Source of the DNA: Marinilabiliaceae bacterium
Lineage (GTDB): Bacteria; Bacteroidota; Bacteroidia; Bacteroidales; Marinilabiliaceae
Length of the DNA stretch: 64,000 bases
Assembly: GCA_016933045.1 (NCBI GenBank)
Contig: JAFGBR010000050.1
Coordinates: 186,001-250,000, forward strand
Direction of reading: 5' to 3'
Position 1 is the first letter of the stretch. Every line of letters starts with the position of its first letter. The notes below the pieces were generated by a model, which searched no databases, was not told where the DNA came from, and saw only the letters and a list, made by a program, of their open reading frames with translations. Of this stretch, positions 8,708-17,857 are shown piece after piece. Both the position numbers and the translations under genes were made by a program.

Positions 8708-9598
8708 CTATCTTTTTAGTGCATTTATATGATCTTCGGCATGGTACGAAGACCTTACTAATGGACCACTCTCAACAAATTTAAATCCCTTCTCGAGGCC
8801 AATTGTTTTATATTTAGCAAATTGCTCAGGGGTAACATATTCTTTCACAGGTAAGTTTTGTTTTGCAGGTTGCAAATACTGGCCAATGGTCATAATTTTA
8901 ACGCCAGCCTTGAGTAAATCGTCCATTGTTTCATATACTTCATTTTCAGTTTCACCAAGCCCGAGCATTATACCCGATTTTGACACAACACCATTATCGG
9001 AAATATATTTTAAAGTATCCAAACTCAAATCGTATTTTGCTTTAGTTCTTATTTCGGGTGTTAACCTTCGTACAGTTTCCAGATTATGCGAAATAACCTC
9101 GGGATTAGCATCTATAACTATCTGTATAAGATTAGGCATTCCGTTAAAATCGGGAATAAGTACTTCCATGGTAGTATTAGGGTTCAACTCTTTAATTTTC
9201 CGAATAGTTTCTGCCCAAACATTTGCACCTCCATCGTCAAGATCATCGCGATCGACTGATGTAATTACAGCATGTTTTAACTTCATAATATTTATCGACC
9301 GTGCAATTTTAATTGGTTCATTTGCATCAACAGGAAGCGGCTTCCCTGTTGTTACATTACAAAATTTACAAGCACGTGTACAAATATTACCTAAAATCAT
9401 AAATGTAGCAGTTCCTTTCGACCAACACTCAGCAGCATTAGGGCATTTCCCACTTGTACAAATAGTATGCAGATTATTATCTCGGATAGTTTTATGCATC
9501 CAGTTATAATCAGCTGTATTAGGTAACTGTATTTTCAGCCACTCTGGCTTTGAAATTTTTCGTTTTATCTCCATCACTTTCATTTCAATATGAAGCAA
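8708..9598 (-). CDS. lipA: Lipoyl synthase LipA
   Basis: Radical SAM enzyme that inserts two sulfurs into protein-bound octanoate. The auxiliary cluster cysteines are in CTSGKCPNAAECW, the radical SAM cluster in CTRACKFC (Cys-x3-Cys-x2-Cys), and the C-terminal serine ligand in VRSSYHAEDH. Length 296, normal. In-frame ATGs lie at 9598, 9583 and 9574; the last gives MEIKRKISKPEWL, equally plausible because the extra eight residues are not conserved. It precedes lipB by 11 bp. A hairpin terminator upstream (9642-9668) separates it from the next gene on the strand. Confidence 0.95.
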   Translation of the reverse strand: MLHIEMKVMEIKRKISKPEWLKIQLPNTADYNWMHKTIRDNNLHTICTSGKCPNAAECWSKGTATFMILGNICTRACKFCNVTTGKPLPVDANEPIKIARSINIMKLKHAVITSVDRDDLDDGGANVWAETIRKIKELNPNTTMEVLIPDFNGMPNLIQIVIDANPEVISHNLETVRRLTPEIRTKAKYDLSLDTLKYISDNGVVSKSGIMLGLGETENEVYETMDDLLKAGVKIMTIGQYLQPAKQNLPVKEYVTPEQFAKYKTIGLEKGFKFVESGPLVRSSYHAEDHINALKR

Positions 9599-9641
9599 TA
9601 AAATTATTACTTCATTAAGTCAACAATAATAAATAAAAAAA

Positions 9642-9668
9642 CGGCCTTGTCATAATTGACAAGAACCG
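9642..9668 (-). terminator. Intrinsic terminator of the sigma-factor operon
   Basis: On the minus strand the stem CGG..CTTGTCA / TGACAAG..CCG (loop ATTA, small internal loop) runs into TTTTTTT. It ends the minus-strand unit whose last gene stops at 9739. On the plus strand it is followed only by ATTTTT. Confidence 0.75.
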
Positions 9669-9738
9669 ATTTTTAGAAGTGAGTTACGTTAAAACAACAA
9701 ACACACATAAAAAATGTTCAATTAAACATAAAAAGCAA

Positions 9739-10413
9739 CTAAAACTTTCCAAATTTCATTATTAACCCTACATTAAATCCTCTTAACATGTCACTACTAC
9801 CAATATTTCCACCTTTTATTTCTCTTCCCTCTACTATTTTTTCTGTTGTGTAATTTAAATTAATATTAGTAGTATATCTATAACTCCCAATAATTGCAAT
9901 TCGCATAAATTTTATGAGATTTAGCTCAAGTTCGATACCTGGTTCTAAAACAAAAAAAGCTTCACTATCCTCATCATAATTATCATAATCATTATCTGGA
10001 TCCTCATCGCCCCAGTGCTTAATATAACCTACACCACCGGCTCCAATTAAAACAGGGAATGACAAATGCAATGGTCGCTTTGCACCAATAATGGGTTCAA
10101 TATAAAAACCTCCGTATCCGCCTGTAAATTCATAATCTTCTTCCAATAATTTGTCATTTATTGTTTCGGAAATAAAGCCTTTTCCGCCCAACCCCAAAGC
10201 CAGAGAATGATTTAAAATAACAGCTCCACGACCGCCAATAAATATTGCATCAAGTCCATTAACTGCACCATAACTCGTACTAAGTGCGCCATATCCACCT
10301 ATTGTTTTGTATTCAGTATTACCAAAAATGGTTTTAATATCGTCGGTTTCATTTTGAGCAATTACAATAACACTTGTTAATGCAATTGAAATAGTAATTA
10401 TTATCTTTTTCAT
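9739..10413 (-). CDS. Secreted/outer-membrane beta-barrel-like protein
   Basis: 224 residues with an N-terminal signal peptide (MKKIIITISIALTSVIVIAQ). The mature chain has alternating hydrophobic beta-strand segments rich in Gly and aromatics (GGYGALSTSYGAV, GFNVGLIMKFGKF) and ends in Phe, a common outer-membrane signature. An acidic loop, DEDPDNDYDNYDEDSE, about residues 135-150 may bind cations. No family identified. It is the last gene of the ECF sigma-factor operon, after the barrel-like gene at 10451 and before a clear terminator, so it is probably part of that regulon. Confidence 0.65.
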   Translation of the reverse strand: MKKIIITISIALTSVIVIAQNETDDIKTIFGNTEYKTIGGYGALSTSYGAVNGLDAIFIGGRGAVILNHSLALGLGGKGFISETINDKLLEEDYEFTGGYGGFYIEPIIGAKRPLHLSFPVLIGAGGVGYIKHWGDEDPDNDYDNYDEDSEAFFVLEPGIELELNLIKFMRIAIIGSYRYTTNINLNYTTEKIVEGREIKGGNIGSSDMLRGFNVGLIMKFGKF

Positions 10414-10450
10414 TTTTTTCGAAGTATTAATATTTACAAAAAATGTTTAA

Positions 10451-10966
10451 TTATTTAAGAATGTATGATAAACCAAAGGCCATATTACTAGTGTTAACCC
10501 TAAAATAATTAGGCCCAAAAAATTCAATATTTGGAATAATATCTATCGATAAGACAAAAGGATGTTTTAAAAAACGATATTCAAAGCCTGCATAACCATC
10601 TATTCCAAGTGATCCAAATGTCTTTTTATATTCTAATGCATCATTGTAAGGTGTAAATGGGTTATATATTTCGTAATGGTGGTAAAGAGATATATGGGTG
10701 CCATATCCGTAACAAAAAAACCACTTACTGCTTTTTTCAGGAAAGGCAGGAGTTTGAAAAATTCGCAACGCTGTAAAGCTAATTCCAAGATCGTTGGAAT
10801 GAAATAAAACTTCGTAGCCCGTTTCAAAATCGGTTAAACATTTAAATGATACACCCCATAAATCGCCGGCCTTGAGTTTAACAACCTCTTTATAGTCTTG
10901 CGAGAATAGTTTTAGTCCCGAAAACAAAAGCATGATAATAACAAATTTGAAATATGTCGGTTTCAT
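10451..10966 (-). CDS. Secreted/outer-membrane protein, hypothetical
   Basis: 171 residues with signal peptide (MKPTYFKFVIIMLLFSGLKLFSQ). The mature part has barrel-like strands (SLGIDGYAGFEYRFLKHPFV, SNMAFGLSYILK) and no recognised domain. Placed 37 bp before the next gene and 44 bp after the adhesin-like gene of the same operon. Probably an envelope protein controlled by the sigma factor at the head of the unit; function not known. Confidence 0.6.
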   Translation of the reverse strand: MKPTYFKFVIIMLLFSGLKLFSQDYKEVVKLKAGDLWGVSFKCLTDFETGYEVLFHSNDLGISFTALRIFQTPAFPEKSSKWFFCYGYGTHISLYHHYEIYNPFTPYNDALEYKKTFGSLGIDGYAGFEYRFLKHPFVLSIDIIPNIEFFGPNYFRVNTSNMAFGLSYILK

Positions 10967-11010
10967 TATTTCTCTTTTTTCAATGACAAAAGTTTATATT
11001 TTTGGTTGCA

Positions 11011-12099
11011 TCAGTGATGCGATATTTTTAAATCGGCACCCGAGATATTAATCTTAACCTGTGCCAAACCAAGTTCTTGCTTATAAATGAATTTAACGAT
11101 ATCAAACTCTATTTGCTGTTTATAATTTTGTATGGTTGGTTTTAATTCGGTTGGCAATGTAAGATGTGAATCTTTGGCACGTATTAAAGCATTATAAGCA
11201 TTAGGTGTTTTAAAAGCAATATTTAAATTACATGCCTGGCTGTTAAGTTCAAGATCATTAAATGATGGTTCCAATCCGAGAATTGAAACATCGCCGTATG
11301 ATGTTTTTAAGTGGCACTCTTTTATAACTTTATTTAGCAACACTCTTGAAAAATATGTCTCTCCAAAAACCGACCCGGCCGATTGAATTGCAATTTCATC
11401 TCGTCGCGAATTTAGCCTTAGCGTTTTTACATTACTAATTGAAATTTCCGATGAACGACTCTCGAGTGAGATATTTGAGGTGTTTTTTATATTTAAGCTT
11501 ACAAAATTTAAATTCATATTTGACATCTGAATGTTGTTTATTTCGGCATTTCCAAATGCTAAACTCAAATTTGCTGTTCCATCCAAATCGCGTGCCTGCA
11601 AGTTACCATTTGAAAGTTCGACATTTACGTTTCCCTTAATTGATGGCAAAATAACATCGCCATACTTATTATTTATTATTAGGTTGATGTATTTTGGAAC
11701 AAAAACGCGATATTCAATTTTAGTTTGACTTTTAGAGGCCGACATATAATTTGTAGCTTCAGCAACATCTTTTATTAATGTTGAATATTTGCTGCCAAAA
11801 ATGGTTTTTGCAACAATGGTATTTTGAATTTTTGAAAACTCAATTTTTATATTCTCTTTTACTTTTTTAAACCGGTTTTCATTCTGCTCGAAAATACTCA
11901 GTGTAATTTCAATAAAAACAGAATCCTTATCCCAGGTCGAAACAAATATATTTCCATACTTATTTAATAACTTAACTGATGATATTGCATTGACATTGAA
12001 ACTTTTGTTGAACTTAATAGCCTCCTCAAACATTTGAGCATTAGTTAAATGTATGAAAAACAAAAAAGCAATTAAACCTATTATCCTACTACAATTCAT
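11011..12099 (-). CDS. Adhesin-like secreted protein (DUF4097-type repeats)
   Basis: An open frame begins at 12126, but the signal peptide MNCSRIIGLIAFLFFIHLTNAQ starts at ATG 12099, which I take as the start; it then overlaps the preceding gene's end by 11 bp. The mature part begins SVNAISSVKLLNKYGNIFVS and contains repeated short beta segments (INNKYGDVILPSIKGNVNVE, LSNGNLQARDLDGTANLSLA, HLKTSYGDVSILG), the pattern of right-handed beta-solenoid or DUF4097/head-GIN-type putative adhesins. Such genes often follow ECF sigma/anti-sigma pairs in Bacteroidota. Cell-surface role inferred. Confidence 0.65.
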   Translation of the reverse strand: MNCSRIIGLIAFLFFIHLTNAQMFEEAIKFNKSFNVNAISSVKLLNKYGNIFVSTWDKDSVFIEITLSIFEQNENRFKKVKENIKIEFSKIQNTIVAKTIFGSKYSTLIKDVAEATNYMSASKSQTKIEYRVFVPKYINLIINNKYGDVILPSIKGNVNVELSNGNLQARDLDGTANLSLAFGNAEINNIQMSNMNLNFVSLNIKNTSNISLESRSSEISISNVKTLRLNSRRDEIAIQSAGSVFGETYFSRVLLNKVIKECHLKTSYGDVSILGLEPSFNDLELNSQACNLNIAFKTPNAYNALIRAKDSHLTLPTELKPTIQNYKQQIEFDIVKFIYKQELGLAQVKINISGADLKISHH

Positions 12100-12622
12100 G
12101 AGTTTCAATTTTAGGTGAATTATCATTATCGTGTTTCACGTAATTGAGAATGTCTTCCAAAATCTGAAGTTTAAGCCGATAATTCTGAATCATCGCTTCA
12201 ATAACTTCTTCGTTTGCAACATTATCTTTAAGATCCAGCTTTAAATCGTTCAAGGCACTATCCAACAATGCCAGTTCAATATCAGTTTCCTTTTTTATTT
12301 CGGGTATATTGGATGTAAGAGTAAATAATTCATCTCGTTTTTGGTTAATTTGCGATTCGTAGAAAACAGCCACTTCGTATACCTCAGTTGATAACCCATT
12401 AGGTTGATTATGTAAATTATCATTGACAAATATCATATTAAAAGCTACTCCGCTTCCTATAATTATAATAATAGCTGCCGCAATCTTTGTAATTAGATAT
12501 TTTAACCTGATCTTATTCCCACTTTGAAGTCCTGTTTCAATGTTTAACCAAAGATCGTTTAATGGTAAATGTTCATCAAATGCGTCTCTGTTATTTTGAA
12601 TATATTTTTCCAGTTGATCCAT
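12089..12622 (-). CDS. Putative anti-sigma factor (single-pass membrane protein)
   Basis: 177 residues: a cytoplasmic N-terminal part (MDQLEKYIQNNRDAFDEHLP, with LNDLWLNIETGL), one transmembrane segment around residues 42-62 (ITKIAAAIIIIIGSGVAFNM) and an extracytoplasmic helical C-terminal part. This topology, and its position 11 bp after an ECF sigma gene, is that of membrane anti-sigma factors. No zinc-binding HxxxCxxC motif is present, so it is not a classical ZAS protein. It probably holds the sigma factor inactive until an envelope signal arrives; this is inferred from context. Confidence 0.65.
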   Translation of the reverse strand: MDQLEKYIQNNRDAFDEHLPLNDLWLNIETGLQSGNKIRLKYLITKIAAAIIIIIGSGVAFNMIFVNDNLHNQPNGLSTEVYEVAVFYESQINQKRDELFTLTSNIPEIKKETDIELALLDSALNDLKLDLKDNVANEEVIEAMIQNYRLKLQILEDILNYVKHDNDNSPKIETHEL

Positions 12623-12633
12623 AATTACTAAAA

Positions 12634-13206
12634 TTAATTGTTCGAAATAAAATCGATCTGACCTGCTTTTATTATTTCGGCTACTTTCTTTTTAGCTCTC
12701 ATAAGCTGAGTTTTAGATGTAGACTCCGAAATATTTAATATGCCGGCAATTTCCTCATGATCATATCCCTCCAATAGATATAGCGAAAAAACTACCCTGT
12801 ATCCATCGGGTAAAAGAGCCATTGCATGTTTAATTTTTTCAACAGAAAAATCAATATCCTCTGTATTTGTTGTTACAGGTTCTACTCTTTCAATTTGCTG
12901 CCATTGGTCGTTATATTCGAGCACTACTTTTTTACGCTTTAACTCATTAATACACTTGTTAATACATATTCGTTTCAACCACGCTCCAAATGTCGATTCA
13001 AACCGGAAAGAGTCGAGTCTCCTGAACGCCTCAATAAAACTCTCCTGCAACATATCTTCAGCTTCCGGGAGGTTATTCATCATCCGAAAACAAATATTAA
13101 GCATTGCCTTTGAATACATATTGTATAGCTGATGCTGAGCCTTCCTGTTTCCTTGAAGCGCCTTTTCAATAATTGGTTTGTGTATGTCGGTTTGGATAAC
13201 GGTCAA
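12634..13206 (-). CDS. ECF RNA polymerase sigma factor (sigma-70 family)
   Basis: 190 residues. Region 2 is seen in YSKAMLNICFRMMNNLPEAE to FGAWLKRICINKCINELKRK (about residues 29-95), including DMLQESFIEAFRRLDSF. Region 4 is seen in LPDGYRVVFSLYLLEGYDHE followed by IAGILNISESTSKTQLMRAK, a helix-turn-helix that reads the -35 region. The start is TTG at 13206; the nearby ATG at 13223 is in another frame and stops quickly. It heads the operon of anti-sigma-like protein, adhesin-like protein and two envelope proteins, and may autoregulate that operon. No primary-sigma promoter was found in the 224 bp upstream, consistent with an own ECF promoter. Confidence 0.9.
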   Translation of the reverse strand: MTVIQTDIHKPIIEKALQGNRKAQHQLYNMYSKAMLNICFRMMNNLPEAEDMLQESFIEAFRRLDSFRFESTFGAWLKRICINKCINELKRKKVVLEYNDQWQQIERVEPVTTNTEDIDFSVEKIKHAMALLPDGYRVVFSLYLLEGYDHEEIAGILNISESTSKTQLMRAKKKVAEIIKAGQIDFISNN

Positions 13207-13430
13207 ATGACTATTTTTTTCATTAATGACAAAATTGTTATATCAGGGTTGCATACAAAGCAACTTATTTTTAAAAATTTTACAATCAAATAGCATTTTA
13301 AGTATTAATAGATGATATTAACAATAATACATTATCACTTTATCATGCAAAACTTACATTTAATAAAAAACAATTAAACTAAAATAAAATTTCTAGAAAC
13401 AAAAAAGCGATTTCACGTATTACTATAAAC

Positions 13431-14948
13431 ATGAAAAATATTCAATCTATCAAGCCATTTCAATTAGTAATAATAGCAATTATAAGTGCTCTAATTCAAG
13501 GTTTAAGCAATAAATATTTTTATTGGGGTACAGGCCTCATCATGTATTCCGGCCTATTTTATTACCTAATTAAGGAGAAGCCTTCTCATAAAACGGCTAC
13601 ACTCCTATTGGGAACTACTTTTATGCTTCAGGGAATAATTTTATTTTTTTGGATGAAAGAAGTGGCCAATAATTACACCGGTTCTAACTCGGCAACAGGG
13701 GTTTATTTAATTTTTGGATTATCGTTGGTTTTATCCATTAAAACGACCATTCCATTTCTATTTTTCAATTTCATTCAGCAAAAACAAAAAAGAATAGCAT
13801 TTCTTATAATAGGAACAGCTGCCTGTTTTGTAATAACAGACTGGTTATTTTCAATAATTTTTAAAGATATTCCTTGGCTATTATATTTTGCAGGATATAC
13901 TCAATCAACCAACATATTATTTAGTCAATTAGCCGAATTAGGTGGGGTATGGATTATAACATTTTTTGTTTTGATTATTAACATAGTAATAAGTTATTTA
14001 TTAATCTCTTTCAAAAAAAACCTATTATTTTTCACAATTGTTATTGTTGCTCTAATTCATATTTATGGATATGCACGTATTCACACCATAAAAATACCAT
14101 TGTCAGAAACAATTAACATATCTCTTATATGCGACCATTCTACTCCCCGTTTGCGTTGGAAAGAAAAAAATGTAAATAAATACGTACACCAGTTATTCGA
14201 TCTGAATAAAGAAGCTCTAAAATTTAACCCCGATCTGGTAGTTTGGAATGAAGGCGTAATACCTTGGAGTTACCAGTACGATGATGATTTTTTAGATGAA
14301 ATAGTAAAACAAACAGACTCAGCCAATGTTGAACACATGCTTTCATATTTTACAATGAATGAAGGATTTTCTTTTAACTCAGTGTATCTGTTTAATAATC
14401 GAGGACATGTTATTGACCGTAACGACAAACACCTGTTATTGGCCGGATTAGAAAAACCTCTATGGAATGTTAATAGCTGGCAGTTATCTTTTTTTTCCGA
14501 TATAAACAAAAGTAAAACTATTGAAAATTCATCAATAAAACCTGTTAAAAGCGCAAAAGGATACCGCTTTGGCACATTGATATGCAACGAATCATTAGTT
14601 GATAATATAACTGCTTGTTTCACCCTCCAGGATATCGATTTTTTCATACTGATAGCAAATAATAACTGGTTCGTCAATACTTCTACCATAAAAACCCATT
14701 TGTATGCTACACGATTAAGAGCAATTGAAACCCGAAAAAGCATTGTTATTAACTCCAATATGGGTTATTGTGGCATTATTAATTCAAAAGGCGAATTACA
14801 AGATATTGTATTAAACAACAAACCTGAAGTGTTAAATGTGCAAATAAATACCAATAACAGATATTCAAATTATTACACAAAAAAAAATATTTTTTTAATA
14901 CTAAGCTTTTTTTTAATGCTAATTCCATTATATAAACTAAAACAATAA
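13431..14948 (+). CDS. lnt: Apolipoprotein N-acyltransferase
   Basis: 505 residues: six or more N-terminal membrane segments (residues 10-215), a periplasmic carbon-nitrogen hydrolase domain (about 230-475) and a C-terminal membrane helix. The Glu-Lys-Cys triad is seen in VVWNEGVIPW (about 273), RNDKHLLLAG (about 333) and GTLICNESLV (about 385). Lnt adds the third acyl chain to lipoproteins in the inner membrane. Length matches E. coli Lnt. The nitrilase part is less conserved than in proteobacteria but the key residues are present. The following T9SS cargo gene starts 4 bp after its stop. Confidence 0.88.
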   Translation: MKNIQSIKPFQLVIIAIISALIQGLSNKYFYWGTGLIMYSGLFYYLIKEKPSHKTATLLLGTTFMLQGIILFFWMKEVANNYTGSNSATGVYLIFGLSLVLSIKTTIPFLFFNFIQQKQKRIAFLIIGTAACFVITDWLFSIIFKDIPWLLYFAGYTQSTNILFSQLAELGGVWIITFFVLIINIVISYLLISFKKNLLFFTIVIVALIHIYGYARIHTIKIPLSETINISLICDHSTPRLRWKEKNVNKYVHQLFDLNKEALKFNPDLVVWNEGVIPWSYQYDDDFLDEIVKQTDSANVEHMLSYFTMNEGFSFNSVYLFNNRGHVIDRNDKHLLLAGLEKPLWNVNSWQLSFFSDINKSKTIENSSIKPVKSAKGYRFGTLICNESLVDNITACFTLQDIDFFILIANNNWFVNTSTIKTHLYATRLRAIETRKSIVINSNMGYCGIINSKGELQDIVLNNKPEVLNVQINTNNRYSNYYTKKNIFLILSFFLMLIPLYKLKQ

Positions 14949-14952
14949 AAAA

Positions 14953-16266
14953 ATGAATCAACTACGTCTACTCCTTATTGTTACAACAATTGCATTTACC
15001 AGCCTTGAAGCATGGTCAAATGGAAGCCAGGGAAACTATCGCTGGCGAAACGACGATGGCACTGAATCTTCAGCATCATGGAAAGCTGATGAAAACACTC
15101 CAATTACTATTGATACTATTGGAAATATACGATTGCGAGTTGCAGTAAATTGCGTAAATAGTTATAACGACGAATCATTCAATAATACTATCAATATTAG
15201 TTACAGTGTTAATAACGGGACAACTTATGCCATGGTTTCCTCAGATACTTCAGAAGCTTTTGTAATTAGTCTATCAGATTCATTATTCGATCTTGAAGCA
15301 ACAACCGATCAACTGACTGGGGGAGTTTTTATGGGTGGTGTGGTACAGGAGGAATCATATCAACATTTTGTTTCTATCCCAAAAGATTCAGAATTTGAAA
15401 TGGAATATTGTATCATACCAACGAAACATATTTTACCAGATACAACATATTTATTCAGAATTTCTGTTAATGGAATAAACCCTCTTAGTGTTTATAACTC
15501 TACAATTAAGTTACATACTGCATCAGATTTATTTGCCCCTGAAATATCAGATATGCCTGCTGACATAATAACCGTCAACGATTCAGGGCAAAACTATGCA
15601 ACCGTTTCGTGGACAACACCAACAGCATCGGATGATGTTGGTGTTGAAAGCTTTACCTCAAATTATGCCCCAGGCAATCAATTCCCTATTGGCACAACAA
15701 CCGTAACATATACAGCTGCCGATGCTTATGGTCGTTCAACTACATCAAACTTTACGGTTACAGTAACCGATGACGAAAAACCCGATATTAACGGATTGCC
15801 TGATAATATTATCGTAAATAACGATGAAGGACAATCGTATGCAACTGTTTCATGGGCAATGCCAACTGCCATCGATAATGTAGGAGTCGATAGTATTGGA
15901 TCAGATTACGTATCTGGCTGTCAGTTTCCAATTGGAACAACAACAGTAACTTATACTGCTTCTGACACTTCTGGAAATAGTACATCAGCATCATTTACCA
16001 TTACCGTAAATAATTTAACAAGCATATCTAATACAAAAAGTAAAATAATAACTGTTTCACCAAATCCCTCGGAAAACTTTATTACCTTATCTGGCATTAA
16101 TGAAACATCGAAAGTGAGCATAATAACTATGAATGGATTAGAAATCATATCAAAAACCATTGAAGCTAATGAATCCATTTCTATCGAACATTTGCAAAAA
16201 GGATTCTATTCTATTATTGTAACTTTTAAAGACTTTACTTTTAAATCAAAACTTATTAAGAAGTAA
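14953..16266 (+). CDS. Secreted protein with two HYR domains and T9SS sorting tail
   Basis: 437 residues with signal peptide (MNQLRLLLIVTTIAFTSLEA). The N-terminal 190 residues are a beta-rich region of unknown family (SYSVNNGTTYAMV). Two HYR-type repeats follow (about 195-275 and 276-355), each with VSWTTPTASDDVGVES-like and FPIGTTTVTYTA motifs. The last 75 residues, from VSPNPSENFITLSG to GFYSIIVTFKDFTFKSKLIK, form a T9SS C-terminal sorting domain, so the protein is probably exported by T9SS and placed on the surface. HYR repeats are usually adhesive. It may be co-transcribed with lnt and is ended by a strong terminator. Confidence 0.8.
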   Translation: MNQLRLLLIVTTIAFTSLEAWSNGSQGNYRWRNDDGTESSASWKADENTPITIDTIGNIRLRVAVNCVNSYNDESFNNTINISYSVNNGTTYAMVSSDTSEAFVISLSDSLFDLEATTDQLTGGVFMGGVVQEESYQHFVSIPKDSEFEMEYCIIPTKHILPDTTYLFRISVNGINPLSVYNSTIKLHTASDLFAPEISDMPADIITVNDSGQNYATVSWTTPTASDDVGVESFTSNYAPGNQFPIGTTTVTYTAADAYGRSTTSNFTVTVTDDEKPDINGLPDNIIVNNDEGQSYATVSWAMPTAIDNVGVDSIGSDYVSGCQFPIGTTTVTYTASDTSGNSTSASFTITVNNLTSISNTKSKIITVSPNPSENFITLSGINETSKVSIITMNGLEIISKTIEANESISIEHLQKGFYSIIVTFKDFTFKSKLIKK

Positions 16267-16287
16267 CATTTTTATTAATCATACCAT

Positions 16288-16327
16288 AATAGCTGTTTCG
16301 AAATAATTTCGAAACAGCTATTTTTTT
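16288..16327 (+). terminator. Intrinsic terminator after the HYR protein gene
   Basis: 16-bp perfect stem AATAGCTGTTTCGAAA (16288-16303), loop TAA, complement 16307-16322, then a T-run to 16327. Separates the lnt unit from amtB-glnK. Confidence 0.9.
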
Positions 16328-16342
16328 AAATCAATTTCAAAA

Positions 16343-16408
16343 ATAATAGGGGGGGGTAAGTCTTGAAAATATAAAATTTAAATATTAGCACTGAAAAATA
16401 GGGGGGTA
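16343..16408 (+). promoter_or_regulatory. Paired A-rich/G-tract motifs upstream of amtB
   Basis: AATAATA followed by eight G and TA (G-run 16349-16356) and AAAAATA followed by six G and TA (G-run 16401-16406). The runs start 52 bp apart, close to five helical turns, and lie about 120 and 68 bp before the predicted amtB transcription start. Such runs stand out in AT-rich DNA. They could be activator sites for nitrogen control; this is inference. Confidence 0.35.
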
Positions 16409-16431
16409 TTGATAATTATAACATAAAATAA

Positions 16432-16462
16432 TTGCAGCAACCCTCAAAATAATATATATTTG
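16432..16462 (+). promoter_or_regulatory. Bacteroidota-type promoter for amtB-glnK
   Basis: TTG at 16432-16434, 20 bp, then TATATTTG at 16455-16462, an exact fit to the -33/-7 consensus. Transcription should start near 16469, giving a 34-nt leader to the amtB ATG. Confidence 0.7.
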
Positions 16463-16502
16463 CACCGAATAAGAGAATATTTTTTAAAATCGATATAATA
16501 AC

Positions 16503-17828
16503 ATGAAGAGGTTTTATTCATCGCTGCTCTTATTAGCAGCCTTTAGCATGAGTGTTTTTGCGCAATCCACTCCTGCAATTGACTCAGGAAGCACTGCATG
16601 GATGCTCACATCAACAGCACTAGTGTTATTGATGATTCCGGGCTTGGCAATGTTTTATGGAGGCTTGGTTCGATCGAAAAACGTTTTAGGAACCATGATG
16701 CACTCATTTGTTGCAATGGGTATAATGACAGTACTTTGGATGGCTGTAGGTTACTCAATGAGTTTTGGCGAAAATGTACTGGGGGGGTTTTTCGGATGGA
16801 ACAGTGACTATTTTTTTCTTAAGGGGATTGATGAATCGATAATGGAAGGAGGAATTCCTGAATATGTATTTGCAATGTTCCAGGGAAAATTTGCAATTAT
16901 TACCCCTGCACTTATTGCAGGTGCTTTTGCCGAACGTGTTAATTTTAAAGGATATGTTGTATTTATAGCTTTATGGGGCATAATTGTTTATAATCCGTTA
17001 TGCCATTGGGTTTGGTATGGCGGATCGGATACCGATGCTGCCGGGTTCCTGTTTAGCGACGGAGCAATTGACTTTGCAGGAGGCACAGTAGTACACATAT
17101 CAGCAGGCGTTAGCGGATTGGTAGCGGCCATTTATTTAGGCGCAAGGCGCAATTACAAAATAGATAATATTCGCCCCAGTAACCTGGTAATGACCTTAAT
17201 GGGAGCAGGTTTATTATGGGTTGGTTGGTTTGGATTTAACGCCGGAAGTAGTATTTCAAGCGGCCTGAGCACCGCCCAGGCATTAACAGCTACACAGGTA
17301 GCCGCAGGTGCCGGTTTAATAACATGGCTTTTAATAGAAGTATTCCACCAGGGAAAAGCAACTGCTTTAGGTGCTGTATCTGGTATTTTAGCAGGTTTAG
17401 TAGCTGTAACGCCAGCTGCAGGAGTTGTTCAGCCTTATGGCGCATTAATGCTGGGAATTATAGCATCGGTTATTTGCTATTTTGCAATTATGATGAAAAA
17501 TAAAATTGGTTATGACGACAGCTTGGATGCATTTGGAGTACATGGAGTTGGAGGTATTGTGGGAGCAATATTTTTAACATTCTTTATTCGCGATGCAGCT
17601 GCTGCTGGTTTTATTGCCGATAATGCCGACTGGTCTGTTAGCTCACAGCTTTGGGTGCAGGTAAAAGCAGTACTTATCGCTGCCGGTTATGCAATTGGAG
17701 TTACACTTATTATACTATTTGTTGTTGATAAAACAATAGGTTTACGAGCAACTAAAATAGAAGAATTAAAAGGGCTTGATGATTCCTATCATGGCGAACG
17801 TGGTTATGGAATGGTTAATCCCGACTAA
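16503..17828 (+). CDS. amtB: Ammonium transporter Amt
   Basis: 441 residues with a cleavable signal peptide (to about residue 21, SVFAQ) and eleven membrane helices. Typical Amt segments are present: MLTSTALVLLMIPGLAMFYG near the start, HISAGVSGLVAAI with the first pore histidine, GLLWVGWFGFNAGS, and DAFGVHGVGGIVGAI with the second pore histidine. It conducts ammonium/ammonia across the inner membrane. The glnK gene follows by 29 bp, the usual pairing in which P-II blocks the channel when nitrogen is plentiful. It has a clear promoter and two upstream G-tract motifs. Confidence 0.95.
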   Translation: MKRFYSSLLLLAAFSMSVFAQSTPAIDSGSTAWMLTSTALVLLMIPGLAMFYGGLVRSKNVLGTMMHSFVAMGIMTVLWMAVGYSMSFGENVLGGFFGWNSDYFFLKGIDESIMEGGIPEYVFAMFQGKFAIITPALIAGAFAERVNFKGYVVFIALWGIIVYNPLCHWVWYGGSDTDAAGFLFSDGAIDFAGGTVVHISAGVSGLVAAIYLGARRNYKIDNIRPSNLVMTLMGAGLLWVGWFGFNAGSSISSGLSTAQALTATQVAAGAGLITWLLIEVFHQGKATALGAVSGILAGLVAVTPAAGVVQPYGALMLGIIASVICYFAIMMKNKIGYDDSLDAFGVHGVGGIVGAIFLTFFIRDAAAAGFIADNADWSVSSQLWVQVKAVLIAAGYAIGVTLIILFVVDKTIGLRATKIEELKGLDDSYHGERGYGMVNPD

Positions 17829-17857
17829 TTTTAAAATACAACTTTTAAAAAAAACTT

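Noticed and set aside
8886-9509. 207-codon plus-strand frame
   Set aside because: It lies entirely antisense within lipA, whose motifs are unmistakable; the frame is a shadow.
14270-14758. 162-codon minus-strand frame
   Set aside because: Antisense to the catalytic domain of lnt with no own signals.
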